From Phocaeicola faecium (GTDB lineage Bacteria > Bacteroidota > Bacteroidia > Bacteroidales > Bacteroidaceae): 64,000 nucleotides of DNA. The notes beneath the pieces are model-generated. The model did not search any database. It had not been told where the DNA came from and was given only the letters and a program-made list of their open reading frames with translations. The DNA lies in assembly GCF_014837055.1 (NCBI RefSeq), contig NZ_JACSPQ010000017.1, positions 237,218-301,217 on the forward strand, written 5' to 3'. Both the position numbers and the translations under genes were made by a program. Of the stretch, positions 26,681 through 35,483 are shown piece by piece; positions within the stretch are counted from its first letter, which is position 1, and every line of letters begins with the position of its first letter.

Positions 26681-28147
26681 ATGACAAATAGAATAATATT
26701 ATCCGGAATTTTATGGGTAACGGCATTGGTTGCTGCCGCGCAGGTTTCTTATCTTGACCGCGTAGCGGTAGAAACAAAGGCGGTTAGGAAGGTTGATGAT
26801 AAAGTTACGGTAGATTTGCTGTGGCAGTTTAACGGACTGAAGGTGAACACGCAAAATCAGGCAGAGTTCATACCCGTATTGGTGGCTGCCGACGGTACGG
26901 CTGAAACAGAGCTTCCTCACGTTTTTGTAGAAGGGCGCGTGCGCAGATGGGTAAACGAACGCCGCGAACTGTCTAAAGATTGGTCGCCGCGAAACGGAGA
27001 AGTGGTACGTCGGCATAAAGGGAAATACATGCCCTTAAATTATCATGCCGAAATACCGTGGGAGGCTTGGATGCACGGTGCAAACATTGAGGTACGCGAG
27101 CGCGTGACGGGCTGTGCGAATTGTCTGAACGGATATGCTGCGACTGTCATTGCTCCGTCTGTATTACCTTATCGCACCCCTGATGCTTCTCAATTCCGGT
27201 TTGCCTCTTTGGTTACGCCGGCAGAAGAAGAACTGAAAATGCGCTCCATTACTTTCCGTGGGCGATTCCAGTTCCGCCTTGACAAATATGATATTGACCC
27301 AGCCTACAAAGACAATTACAAAAAGCTGGAAGAAGCACGCGCGAAGATTGACGAGGTGGCTTCTAATCCCGATTTGAACATTGTCAGTATCGAAGTGGTA
27401 GGATATACCTCGCCTGAAGCTACCGTAGCCTATAATGAACGTTTGGCACGTAATCGGTCTACAAGCCTTGTCAACTACATGAAGAAACGTTTCCCCCAAG
27501 TGCCTTCTCAAAAGTGGTTTGCCTCTTGGCCTAACGAAGACTGGGACGAACTACGCGAGGCTGTCGAGAAAGATACCTTACTGCCCGGACGCGAACAGAT
27601 ACTGGATGTTATCAGCAAATATCCGGATAATCTTGACCTGCGCGAACAGAAGTTGAAGGAGCTGCGTCCTGCTACCATTTATGAAACGCTTTACCGCAAG
27701 CATTATCCGTATCTGCGCCATAACGATTATATCATTCGTTTTGCTGTGCGTCCGTTTACGGTTGAGGAAGCAAGGGTACAGCTCTTAAAACAGCCGGAGC
27801 GTTTGAGCGCCGCCGAAATCTATCGTGTGGCAATGAGTTATCCCGAAAACTCTCCGGAAAGGATTCAGGCATTACAGACCGCTGTTCGCCTTTATCCTTC
27901 GGATGATATGGCTTTACAGAATCTTGCTGTGGCATACCTGCAAGCCGGAGATCCGCTTGAGGTCTTGTCGTTGCTCGACGGCAGGGCGCATACGGCATCT
28001 TTGCAGAATATCGTTGGCGTTGCGCTTATCCATGCCAAACGGTATGAAGAAGCAGGTTTGTGGTTTGAAAAAGCGGCTGCAGCAGGTGCTTCAGAAGCGC
28101 GTACAAACTTGCAGTTACTGAACGAATGGATATCACATACCCGATGA
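26681..28147 (+). CDS. DUF3868/OmpA-like pilus-associated protein
   Basis: A 488-aa envelope protein with a signal peptide (ending L-V-A-A-A-Q). The N-terminal ~160 residues match DUF3868, with VTGCANCLNG near residue 145. A central OmpA-like part follows (VVGYTSPEATVAYNERLARN near residue 245), then a helical TPR-like C-terminus (AEIYRVAMSYPENSPERIQA). The combination suggests an outer-membrane or peptidoglycan-linked accessory of the pilus. Its stop overlaps the ATG of the next gene (ATGA). Confidence 0.82.
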   Translation: MTNRIILSGILWVTALVAAAQVSYLDRVAVETKAVRKVDDKVTVDLLWQFNGLKVNTQNQAEFIPVLVAADGTAETELPHVFVEGRVRRWVNERRELSKDWSPRNGEVVRRHKGKYMPLNYHAEIPWEAWMHGANIEVRERVTGCANCLNGYAATVIAPSVLPYRTPDASQFRFASLVTPAEEELKMRSITFRGRFQFRLDKYDIDPAYKDNYKKLEEARAKIDEVASNPDLNIVSIEVVGYTSPEATVAYNERLARNRSTSLVNYMKKRFPQVPSQKWFASWPNEDWDELREAVEKDTLLPGREQILDVISKYPDNLDLREQKLKELRPATIYETLYRKHYPYLRHNDYIIRFAVRPFTVEEARVQLLKQPERLSAAEIYRVAMSYPENSPERIQALQTAVRLYPSDDMALQNLAVAYLQAGDPLEVLSLLDGRAHTASLQNIVGVALIHAKRYEEAGLWFEKAAAAGASEARTNLQLLNEWISHTR

Positions 28148-29283
28148 AGTATAACAGCGTACAATATTGCATACGTATGGTCATGGCGGCATGGGCTGTT
28201 TTGTCTGTGGCGGCTTGCAGTGACAGAAACACCCTTGAGCCTGCGATATCGGGGGCGGACTTGATAATCTGTTTCACGGGTGTGGAACATGCAGACCCAA
28301 TGTCCGGAACTTTCACGCGCATGTACGACGGCGAAGACATTTCCATAGAATACCGTCAGATTAGCATAGAGTTGACCGATGCACACGGAGTCCGTACCTT
28401 TTCTACCACAGAAGGTACGCTCCCGTCATCTGATGAGCTGACACCTCCGGATAACCTCTCGCTTGAGGAATTGCTCGATGGTTGGAATTCGGGTATGGGT
28501 AAAGGATTTAGGATTACAGAGGTGGATAATCCCCAAAAGTTGAGTGTATCCATCAATGGAGGGACAGACGAGTTCATGAAGCTCACTCCCGAACTGGTAA
28601 ATGCAGGACTTGCCGTACCTCTTTATGCCGAAGTCACCCATTTTACTTATACCGCAGAAAGAGACGGACATCCTGTATGTGTATTGGTAATAACGCCGCA
28701 ACACCGCATGGCGCGACTTGAATTTGCCGGAGTGAAAATAGAAGGTGCAAATTCGTCTTATACCGATGTGGTCTTGCAGGGAGCGTTTCTGAATAACGTC
28801 TTGCCGGCTGAGCAGGCAGCAGTTCCCTTGCATTTTGACGAGTGGAACGAAAGATTGCTAACCGGTTTGTCTATGCCGGGTGGTACACCCGAAACGCCCG
28901 TTGTTTTGCCCGACTCAAAAGGTTTTGCATTTAATATCTTTCCCACTTATGCACAGACTTCCGACGGATGGAACACGGAAGTAGTGGAACGGTGGAAACA
29001 AAAAAGTGGTACCGTAAGCCGCTGGGTACCTTCTTTAACTCTTGTGTTCAATGCCAGACGGAAGGATACCGGAAAAGAGCAGTTGCTTTACGCCGTGGTG
29101 ACTAAGTATACCGAAAGTAATGGCGAACTGATTGATATGTTCGAGCCGGGATGTATCTATCGTTTTGGAACAGTTACGGTAGATGTGGCAAAAAATCTGC
29201 TGGAGGGAGTTGAACCGGTTTCATCCGGAGGTTCGCGCAGTGCCGCGTTATCCGGAGCAGGCTTACAGATACGTAGGCAGTAG
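28144..29283 (+). CDS. Fimbrillin-family (Mfa-like) lipoprotein, copy 1
   Basis: A 379-aa predicted lipoprotein (lipobox L-S-V-A-A-C around residue 25). It is clearly paralogous to the next gene: both contain a KL(S/T)VSIN(G/D)G segment, an E/Q-HRMARLEF motif, a G-F-L-N-N-like strand (LQGAFLNNVL) and a late NVSRW/TVSRWVPSLT(L/F)VF block. These are features of type V pilins, which are lipoproteins matured by strand exchange at the cell surface. I chose the ATG at 28144, in TGA/ATG overlap with the upstream gene, over one six codons earlier. Confidence 0.82.
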   Translation: MKYNSVQYCIRMVMAAWAVLSVAACSDRNTLEPAISGADLIICFTGVEHADPMSGTFTRMYDGEDISIEYRQISIELTDAHGVRTFSTTEGTLPSSDELTPPDNLSLEELLDGWNSGMGKGFRITEVDNPQKLSVSINGGTDEFMKLTPELVNAGLAVPLYAEVTHFTYTAERDGHPVCVLVITPQHRMARLEFAGVKIEGANSSYTDVVLQGAFLNNVLPAEQAAVPLHFDEWNERLLTGLSMPGGTPETPVVLPDSKGFAFNIFPTYAQTSDGWNTEVVERWKQKSGTVSRWVPSLTLVFNARRKDTGKEQLLYAVVTKYTESNGELIDMFEPGCIYRFGTVTVDVAKNLLEGVEPVSSGGSRSAALSGAGLQIRRQ

Positions 29284-29339
29284 CGGCGCAAACAGATTGT
29301 TACATAAGCCAATTAAATACAAACTTAAAAAAAACAATT

Positions 29340-30893
29340 ATGAAATTGAAATCAAGCAAATTTATCACATTAGGAGTGGCGACACTGCTGCTGGGTGCAT
29401 GTCAGAAGAATGAAGTGCAGCTCCAAGACGATAATAGCCTATCGGGTGCAGGAACCCGGATGATGGTATATTTCGGTAATCCGATGAGCGGTGCTTCACG
29501 TGGCGATGTCTTAACAGATAAGACACCCGGAGATAAAGGTGAGAATGTTATGGAAGTAACGTACAATAAAGTAGAGTTTACATTGATTGACAAAGACGGG
29601 GGACGTGAACGCACGATAACGTTGCAAAACGGTGAGGCGGACAAAGCGAAATTACCCTTAGGCTCTACGGTTGCTGATGCAGATGCGTTAACTGGCCAGA
29701 TTAACGGAAAAGAGGGAGTGGTATTCGAGGATGTTATTGATCCCAAGAAACTTACCGTGTCTATCAATGATGGAAAAGCTGCACCTATGGTGCTGACCGC
29801 TGAGCGTGTTACTTCCGGCTATGCTGAACCCCTTTATGCCGAAACTACTGATTTCTCTAAAATAAGTACTGACGGTTCAAAGATAACTGTGGTGCTAAGT
29901 CCGGAACACCGCATGGCGCGTTTGGAATTTAGTGATATAAGTTTTAAAAACTATGATTGCGGGAGTGACTACGAAGCAGCGGAAGCCGAAGTAATATCAA
30001 GAAAGAACGAATCGGGATCATCGGAATATACCGGATTGGCAAGTCATTGCGATGGTGATTTCTATTTAACTTATACCAACCTTACTCTGAAAGGAATATT
30101 TCTGAATAACTTGTTGCTTGAAGAGGGACGGGAAGTGCCGGTGCATTACGATGGATGGACAGAGGAGAGCGGAAACAACTCGGTTGACCCCGGAAAGGTG
30201 AAAGCCGCAACGCCGATATATGTAAATAAATCCTATGAGTATAAATACGAAACAGGAGAAAATGGAACGAAAGGTTCGTCTTACAACCTGAAGAACAATG
30301 CACAATACACATTCAGCAATGCTGAAACGTATGGTGCCGACGGATTGAAAATATCATTCAATGAACCGAACCTCCCGGGTTATATTCCGTATTGGGATGA
30401 GAACAAGAGTGAATGGGCAAGTACTCAGCAAGATAAGGGCAAAGCATATACCTTTAACATCTTCCCCAATTACAAAGAAACGGATGAAAGCTATAAGAAA
30501 TGGGATGCCGACGTACAGGCACGCTATTCGAAGAATGCGAATAACGTCAGCCGATGGGTTCCCAATCTGACTTTTGTGTTCTACGATGCTGCTTATGCCA
30601 AGAATTGGGACGAAGCGTCGTCTAATGAAGACGAAGACAACCACATACTTCCCGAAGGTAAAGAGGTAGGACATCAGGTCTTTGCCGTGGTAACCAAATA
30701 TGTCAACATTGCTGACGGAAAAAAGATTGATAAATTCGAACCCGGCTATATTTATCGTTTTACAGGAATGACGATTGACACAAAGAAACATATCGGTACG
30801 GATGTAGACGGTCCTCAGAAAGTCGGACTGATCGCCTATGTGAGGGTATTGAAGTGGTCGATAGTAGATGGAGAGGCGCACTTTGCAGAATAA
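29340..30893 (+). CDS. Fimbrillin-family (Mfa-like) lipoprotein, copy 2
   Basis: A 517-aa predicted lipoprotein (lipobox L-L-L-G-A-C near residue 21), the larger of two paralogous pilin-like proteins. Shared landmarks with copy 1 are KLTVSINDGKAAP, LSPEHRMARLEFSDISF, LTLKGIFLNNLL, NVSRWVPNLTFVF and a C-terminal FEPGYIYRF block. It has extra inserted loops around residues 215-240 and 290-360, expected of a surface-exposed major stalk subunit. Being the longer copy it may be the main shaft protein and copy 1 an accessory subunit, but this is inference. Confidence 0.83.
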   Translation: MKLKSSKFITLGVATLLLGACQKNEVQLQDDNSLSGAGTRMMVYFGNPMSGASRGDVLTDKTPGDKGENVMEVTYNKVEFTLIDKDGGRERTITLQNGEADKAKLPLGSTVADADALTGQINGKEGVVFEDVIDPKKLTVSINDGKAAPMVLTAERVTSGYAEPLYAETTDFSKISTDGSKITVVLSPEHRMARLEFSDISFKNYDCGSDYEAAEAEVISRKNESGSSEYTGLASHCDGDFYLTYTNLTLKGIFLNNLLLEEGREVPVHYDGWTEESGNNSVDPGKVKAATPIYVNKSYEYKYETGENGTKGSSYNLKNNAQYTFSNAETYGADGLKISFNEPNLPGYIPYWDENKSEWASTQQDKGKAYTFNIFPNYKETDESYKKWDADVQARYSKNANNVSRWVPNLTFVFYDAAYAKNWDEASSNEDEDNHILPEGKEVGHQVFAVVTKYVNIADGKKIDKFEPGYIYRFTGMTIDTKKHIGTDVDGPQKVGLIAYVRVLKWSIVDGEAHFAE

Positions 30894-30955
30894 GTGCATC
30901 AAGTCCTGATAAGTGATTTTTCATAAAGCTGATAAAAACAAGCCGAAACCGCACA

Positions 30956-31972
30956 ATGAACAAATTTATCTTTGAGCTATGGACAAAGTACCTTCCGGTC
31001 GTTATTGGACTTCTTCTGACGGTGTCTGTCACAAGTTGCGTATATGACGATAAGGCGGCAGACTGCGACAACGTGATACTTCGGTTTATATATTATGCCG
31101 ACGGAGAAGAGAATGTTATTCAGGACTACCTGTATGGCATTGATGTCTATATTTTCGACGGGAAGGGCAAACTGGTGGCCAAAGCTCATCTGACGGAACA
31201 AGAGATAAGAGCCGGCACACCATTGGAATTGGACTTGCCTGACGGAACTTATCATGCCGTGGCTTTCGGTAATGACTTTGACAATACGTCGCTTGAGAAT
31301 ATCCTCACTCCCGTCGACCTTGAACGTATCTCGATGTATAATCCGAATAGCGAGAAGCAGACAAACGACCGCAATTATTTCGGAAAGCATACTTTCGAGG
31401 TAACTTCGAGTGAGGAGTATTTCCGTCCGGTAGTGGAAGAGACTGTGGAAATGAAAAGTGCACACACCGAGCTGCGTATAGGAGTAAAAGGATTGCCCGG
31501 ACCGAAGCATCCGGATCAGATGCCTTATTACATCGAACTGTCGGGGGCTGTTCCCGGTATGGATACCAATGGAAATCCCACGGGTAGCGGAACGAACGAG
31601 TATCGGCCTGTATTGCGATGGAACCCGGATACGGGAACTTATGTTGCCGAACTTTCTTTCTTCCGCCGAAACGGGCATGGTGAAGACGGGAGAAATCCTG
31701 AAGCCGAGCTTGAGCAGACCACGCGGAATATCTATGTCCGGGTATATGCTGCAGACGGCACACCGATGATGGAACCCATTTCGCTGTGGGAATTTCTGCA
31801 AAAGAATCTGTCCGGAAAGGAAATCCGTGAAGTGGGTGCGCTGCAAGAGCAGCAACTCGATATGCGGATAGAGTTCTCTTCACCTGATAAAGAGAATCCC
31901 GGACTGATTACCTACGTGGTACTTCTTCGGTGGAGTATTACGGATGGAAGTATAGGATTTGGAGATGATTGA
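30956..31972 (+). CDS. FimB/Mfa2-family pilus anchor lipoprotein
   Basis: A 338-aa predicted lipoprotein (signal peptide to Cys28, V-S-V-T-S-C). After the lipobox comes the pattern typical of FimB/Mfa2: VYDDKAADCDNVILRF then YGIDVYIFDGKGKLV, near residues 29-65. Anchors of this family cap and tether the pilus base and stop its elongation. It ends the operon; a terminator follows 28 bases later. Confidence 0.85.
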   Translation: MNKFIFELWTKYLPVVIGLLLTVSVTSCVYDDKAADCDNVILRFIYYADGEENVIQDYLYGIDVYIFDGKGKLVAKAHLTEQEIRAGTPLELDLPDGTYHAVAFGNDFDNTSLENILTPVDLERISMYNPNSEKQTNDRNYFGKHTFEVTSSEEYFRPVVEETVEMKSAHTELRIGVKGLPGPKHPDQMPYYIELSGAVPGMDTNGNPTGSGTNEYRPVLRWNPDTGTYVAELSFFRRNGHGEDGRNPEAELEQTTRNIYVRVYAADGTPMMEPISLWEFLQKNLSGKEIREVGALQEQQLDMRIEFSSPDKENPGLITYVVLLRWSITDGSIGFGDD

Positions 31973-32000
31973 GAGAGTATAAGATGTATTAGGAAAGCTC

Positions 32001-32037
32001 GCGGGGTCGGCAATTCGTTTGCCGGCCTCGCTTTTTT
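32001..32037 (+). terminator. Terminator of the pilus operon
   Basis: GCGGGGTCGGCAA pairs with TTGCCGGCCTCGC (two G-T pairs) around a five-base loop, followed by T6. Confidence 0.85.
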
Positions 32038-32218
32038 ATTTGCATTTGCCCCAAACTTTAATCAGTAGTTGCGATACCGAGGGGGATAGCCCGCAGGCAC
32101 AAGCGCTGATAAGTCCGGCCAAAGACCTCTCACATCCTAACGCTGTAAGTATAAGCAGGGTTGTTGTAGAGAGAACAACGGCTACAATCATCCATAATCC
32201 GAAGCGTTTCCAGTTCAT
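32036..32218 (-). CDS. Small hydrophobic protein, function unknown
   Basis: A 60-aa reading frame with two hydrophobic stretches (WMIVAVVLSTTTLLILTAL, residues about 9-27, and a second around 34-52) and basic ends (N-W-K-R-F; K-V-W-G-K-C-K). The composition is what a small inner-membrane protein would show, and it is unlike the shadow frames around it. No family was recognised and no clear promoter precedes it. It lies downstream of the AT-rich lipoprotein gene on the same strand and may be co-transcribed past the hairpin at 32274-32313. Confidence 0.45.
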   Translation of the reverse strand: MNWKRFGLWMIVAVVLSTTTLLILTALGCERSLAGLISACACGLSPSVSQLLIKVWGKCK

Positions 32219-32273
32219 ATCATTTACTTTATGTAGTGTGAATAAATACTCTTGTAATAATAGAGAATATAAT

Positions 32274-32313
32274 AGTCAGGTTTTATCGATTTATTGGGGG
32301 ATAAAACCTGACT
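32274..32313 (-). terminator. Hairpin between the lipoprotein and small-protein genes
   Basis: AGTCAGGTTTTATC and GATAAAACCTGACT form a 14-base-pair stem with a 12-base loop just after the minus-strand lipoprotein stop. There is no long T run, so termination may be partial. Confidence 0.55.
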
Positions 32314-32324
32314 TGATAGTTTAT

Positions 32325-33284
32325 TTAAAATTGCATATTATTAATTGCTTTAGCACAAGCATTGTATCGCATTTTTTTGAGTTCTGAATATGTGATTGTT
32401 TCTCCATTTGAAAACTTTATATATTCTCCATTTGTACTTATTATCCTATCTTCTAAAGCTCCTACTATGCCATAAACAACACTTGTTCCAGCAGCAGCAA
32501 CAGCTATTTTGTCCCAAAATGGAATAACCCATTGCCTGCCAATGCGAATGAAATCTATAATACATATACAATCGGCAGCAACGGCATGTCCTATTATTGT
32601 TCTAAAGGTAGATTGTTTAATAATATTAGGTACTCCCCATTTACTTATATTTTTATTCCAATATTCTTTAGAACTTTTTGCCACATTTATAGTTGTAGTA
32701 ATAGCTTCTCTATCTTCTTGAGTTTTAACTTTTCTAGTCCATTTTAAATGGATTTTGTCTATTGCGAAATCTATGGAAGCAGTCGTGTAAGCATTTTTTA
32801 GTTCATTTGTTAGTTCATCAAGAAAACCTTCAAGTTCTGGACTTATATCGTTATATGTTTGAGTTAAATAATCTTTTGTGTAGGAAAAATTAGAGTCATA
32901 TAACATATTGCTAATAGCTTTATATGAGCGTTCAGGGATATCAATATTTAAATAATCATTCACAAAAATTCTTAATTCTTCTCCTGAAAGTTTTTTTAAT
33001 TCTCCAATCCTTCTATAAGAAGCTGCGTCTGTCTGTCCTAAAATGTTAGTAAAATCTTCTACAGTAATGGTGTTGCTTGCACGTGTATTTAATAAAGGAG
33101 AAAAATTAATCGCATTGTAAGCAGCTTCCATACATTCATTATGTATTGCTCCTACCTCCTCTATTTGTATAGAAGAATTCATTTCTGTAGATTTCCCATT
33201 TGAAGGAGAATCTATTTCATTATTTTGGCAAGCCCCAAACACTAACGATAAAATACACGTTGTAAAAAATGATGTCTTTTTCAT
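32325..33284 (-). CDS. Predicted lipoprotein, function unknown (AT-rich)
   Basis: A 319-aa protein with a lipoprotein signal (M-K-K-T-S-F-F-T-T-C-I-L, lipobox V-F-G-A-C at residue 19). The mature part is mostly helical and polar, with a Ser/Asn-rich linker (residues 20-40). A hydrophobic Ala/Gly segment near residues 255-280 (IAVAAAGTSVVYGIVGAL) could insert in or touch a membrane. I recognise no family. The base composition is visibly more AT-rich than the neighbouring pilus and trmB genes, which suggests recent acquisition. It has an excellent promoter of its own. Confidence 0.75.
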   Translation of the reverse strand: MKKTSFFTTCILSLVFGACQNNEIDSPSNGKSTEMNSSIQIEEVGAIHNECMEAAYNAINFSPLLNTRASNTITVEDFTNILGQTDAASYRRIGELKKLSGEELRIFVNDYLNIDIPERSYKAISNMLYDSNFSYTKDYLTQTYNDISPELEGFLDELTNELKNAYTTASIDFAIDKIHLKWTRKVKTQEDREAITTTINVAKSSKEYWNKNISKWGVPNIIKQSTFRTIIGHAVAADCICIIDFIRIGRQWVIPFWDKIAVAAAGTSVVYGIVGALEDRIISTNGEYIKFSNGETITYSELKKMRYNACAKAINNMQF

Positions 33285-33321
33285 AATTTGTAATTTTAAG
33301 AGTTAATATATATTGTTGTTT

Positions 33322-33352
33322 CAAATATAATTATTTTTTTTAATAAAGCAAA
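33322..33352 (-). promoter_or_regulatory. Promoter of the AT-rich lipoprotein gene
   Basis: On the minus strand TTTG (33352-33349) is followed after 19 bases by TATATTTG (33329-33322), about 38 bases upstream of the start codon: an ideal Bacteroidetes promoter. Confidence 0.68.
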
Positions 33353-33451
33353 CTTGATTTTTGAAAATAAATATTTGTTAAGCGATGGGTAGTTTAGACG
33401 TAGGAAAAAGTCGTAACGCACCCCGCTGTTTGTAAAGATTGTAAACTCGTT

Positions 33452-33483
33452 TTTGTCCGTTCCGCCGAAAATCTGTAATTTTG
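33452..33483 (+). promoter_or_regulatory. Promoter of trmB
   Basis: TTTG at 33452-33455 and TAATTTTG at 33476-33483 are 20 bases apart, 21 bases before the trmB ATG. Confidence 0.68.
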
Positions 33484-33504
33484 TCCGCAAACAATTAAAA
33501 GATA

Positions 33505-34263
33505 ATGGGAAAAGGTAAATTAGCAAAGTTTGCAGATATGGCTTCATATCCGCATGTGTTTGAGTATCCGTATTCGGTGGTTGATGATGTTCCGTTCGAT
33601 ATGAAAGGAAACTGGAACCGTGATTTCTTTAAAAACGATAATCCGATTGTGCTGGAGTTAGGATGCGGAAGAGGGGAGTACACCGTGGGATTGGCGCGCC
33701 GCTATGCCGACAAGAACTTTATCGGAGTAGACATCAAGGGGGCGCGTATGTGGACGGGGGCTACCGAAGCCTTGAACGAGGGATTGAAGAACGCCGCTTT
33801 TCTGCGTACGAACATCGAGATTATCGACCGTTTTTTCGCGCCGGGCGAGGTAAGCGAGATTTGGCTCACGTTCTCCGACCCGCAGATGAAGAAGGCTACC
33901 AAGCGGCTTACCTCTACTTATTTCATGGAGCGTTACCGCCGTTTCCTTGTACCCGGCGGGGTGATTCACCTGAAGACCGACAGTAATTTCATGTTTACCT
34001 ATACCAAATACATGATTGAGGCGAACCGCCTGCCGGTAGAGTTTATTACCGATGACCTTTATCATTCGGGCATGGACGATGACATTCTGAGTATCCGTAC
34101 TTATTACGAACAACAGTGGCTCGACCGTGGCTTGAATATCAAATACATTAAGTTCCGCCTGCCGCACGAAGGAGTGTTGCAAGAACCTGATGTGGAAATC
34201 GAACTTGACGATTACCGCAGCTATAACCGCAGCAAGCGGAGCGGACTGAAAACAAGTAAATAG
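33505..34263 (+). CDS. trmB: tRNA (guanine-N7-)-methyltransferase
   Basis: A 252-aa SAM-dependent methyltransferase that makes m7G46 in tRNA. The SAM-binding motif is [16 protein letters not shown] (near residue 50), followed by [12 protein letters not shown] and the family motif [18 protein letters not shown] (near residue 120). The [10 protein letters not shown] segment also fits TrmB. It is followed by mrp 19 bases downstream. Confidence 0.93.
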   Translation: MGKGKLAKFADMASYPHVFEYPYSVVDDVPFDMKGNWNRDFFKNDNPIVLELGCGRGEYTVGLARRYADKNFIGVDIKGARMWTGATEALNEGLKNAAFLRTNIEIIDRFFAPGEVSEIWLTFSDPQMKKATKRLTSTYFMERYRRFLVPGGVIHLKTDSNFMFTYTKYMIEANRLPVEFITDDLYHSGMDDDILSIRTYYEQQWLDRGLNIKYIKFRLPHEGVLQEPDVEIELDDYRSYNRSKRSGLKTSK

Positions 34264-34282
34264 TAATTTATATCTGTTAGAT

Positions 34283-35383
34283 ATGACTCTTTATCCGAAA
34301 TTGATTCTTGACGCACTGGCAACCGTGCGTTATCCGGGAAACGGAAAGAATATCGTTGAGGCGGAAATGGTTGCCGATAATCTCCGCATCGACGGGATGA
34401 AAGTAAGTTTCTCGATTATCTTCGAGAAGCCTACCGACCCTTTCATGAAATCGGTTGTTAAGTCGGCTGAGGCGGCAATCCATGCTTACGTATCGAAAGA
34501 CGTGGAAGTGACGATTGCCACCGAGAGTAAGCAGGCGGCGCGTCCCGAACCGGGAAAGATGCTTCCGCAGGTGAAAAACGTCATTGCCGTATCGTCCGGA
34601 AAAGGTGGTGTGGGCAAGTCTACCGTGGCGGCAAACCTCGCCGTTGCCTTGTCGAAGTTAGGTTATAAGGTGGGACTGCTGGATGCCGATATTTTCGGTC
34701 CTTCTGTTCCGAAAATGTTTCAGGTGGAAGATGCGCGTCCGTATGCCGAAACCCTCGACGGACGCGATTTGATTATCCCCATCGAGAAATACGGAATCAA
34801 GTTGCTGTCCATCGGTTTCTTTGTCGACCCCGACCAAGCTACGCTGTGGCGCGGAGGCATGGCAAGCAATGCGCTGAAACAGTTGGTGGGCGACGCTAAC
34901 TGGGGCGATTTGGATTACTTCATCCTCGATACTCCTCCGGGAACGAGTGACATCCACCTCACGCTGCTCCAGACGCTCGCCATTACGGGAGCGGTAATCG
35001 TCAGCACCCCGCAGGAAGTGGCGTTGGCGGATGCACGTAAGGGAATAAACATGTATACCAACGATAAAGTAAATGTTCCCATCCTCGGCTTGGTGGAAAA
35101 CATGGCGTGGTTTACTCCTGCCGAACTGCCGGAAAATAAATACTATCTGTTCGGGAAGGAAGGAACGAAACGCTTGGCAGAAGAACTGAATGTTCCGCTT
35201 TTAGGTCAGATTCCTATCGTGCAAAGCATTTGCGAGAACGGCGACAAGGGTACTCCCGCTGCGCTCGACGAAAACTCGGTAACGGGCAGTGCGTTTATCG
35301 ACTTGGCACGTAACGTGGTGGCGCAAACCGAAAAGCGCAATGCCGAGTTAGCTCCTACCGAGGTGGTGCATACGCATAAGTGA
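34283..35383 (+). CDS. mrp: Mrp/NBP35-family Fe-S cluster carrier ATPase
   Basis: A 366-aa P-loop protein that binds and transfers iron-sulfur clusters. An N-terminal MIP18/DUF59 domain (about 85 residues) is followed by the deviant Walker A SSGKGGVGKSTVAANLA (near residue 110), LLDADIFGPSVPKMF, and the YFILDTPPGTSDIHLTLLQT segment. The C-terminal part lacks an obvious CxxC pair that many Mrp proteins use to hold the cluster (near residue 270 only aromatic and Pro residues are seen), so the cluster-binding mode may differ. It is convergent with hppA. Confidence 0.9.
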   Translation: MTLYPKLILDALATVRYPGNGKNIVEAEMVADNLRIDGMKVSFSIIFEKPTDPFMKSVVKSAEAAIHAYVSKDVEVTIATESKQAARPEPGKMLPQVKNVIAVSSGKGGVGKSTVAANLAVALSKLGYKVGLLDADIFGPSVPKMFQVEDARPYAETLDGRDLIIPIEKYGIKLLSIGFFVDPDQATLWRGGMASNALKQLVGDANWGDLDYFILDTPPGTSDIHLTLLQTLAITGAVIVSTPQEVALADARKGINMYTNDKVNVPILGLVENMAWFTPAELPENKYYLFGKEGTKRLAEELNVPLLGQIPIVQSICENGDKGTPAALDENSVTGSAFIDLARNVVAQTEKRNAELAPTEVVHTHK

Positions 35384-35393
35384 TACTCCTTTT

Positions 35394-35476
35394 AAACGCA
35401 GATTAACGCGGATTTTCGCGGATTGTTTCTTTTAATAAGCATAACAATCTGCGAAAATCCGCGTTAATTTGTGTTT
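35394..35476. repeat. Long palindromic element between mrp and hppA (possible two-way terminator)
   Basis: Two 34-base arms (35394-35427 and 35443-35476) are inverted copies with about four differences; the core GGATTTTCGC is perfectly paired and the spacer is 15 bases. It fills the gap between convergent genes, so it can block transcription both ways, but it lacks T runs. Its sequence (CGCAGATTAACGCGGATTTT) has the style of dispersed palindromic repeats of Bacteroidetes genomes. Confidence 0.65.
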
Positions 35477-35483
35477 AGCCCTA

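Noticed and set aside
33296..33547. Minus-strand 83-codon ORF upstream of trmB
   Set aside because: It overlaps good promoters in both directions and the trmB start; composition follows the AT-rich spacer.
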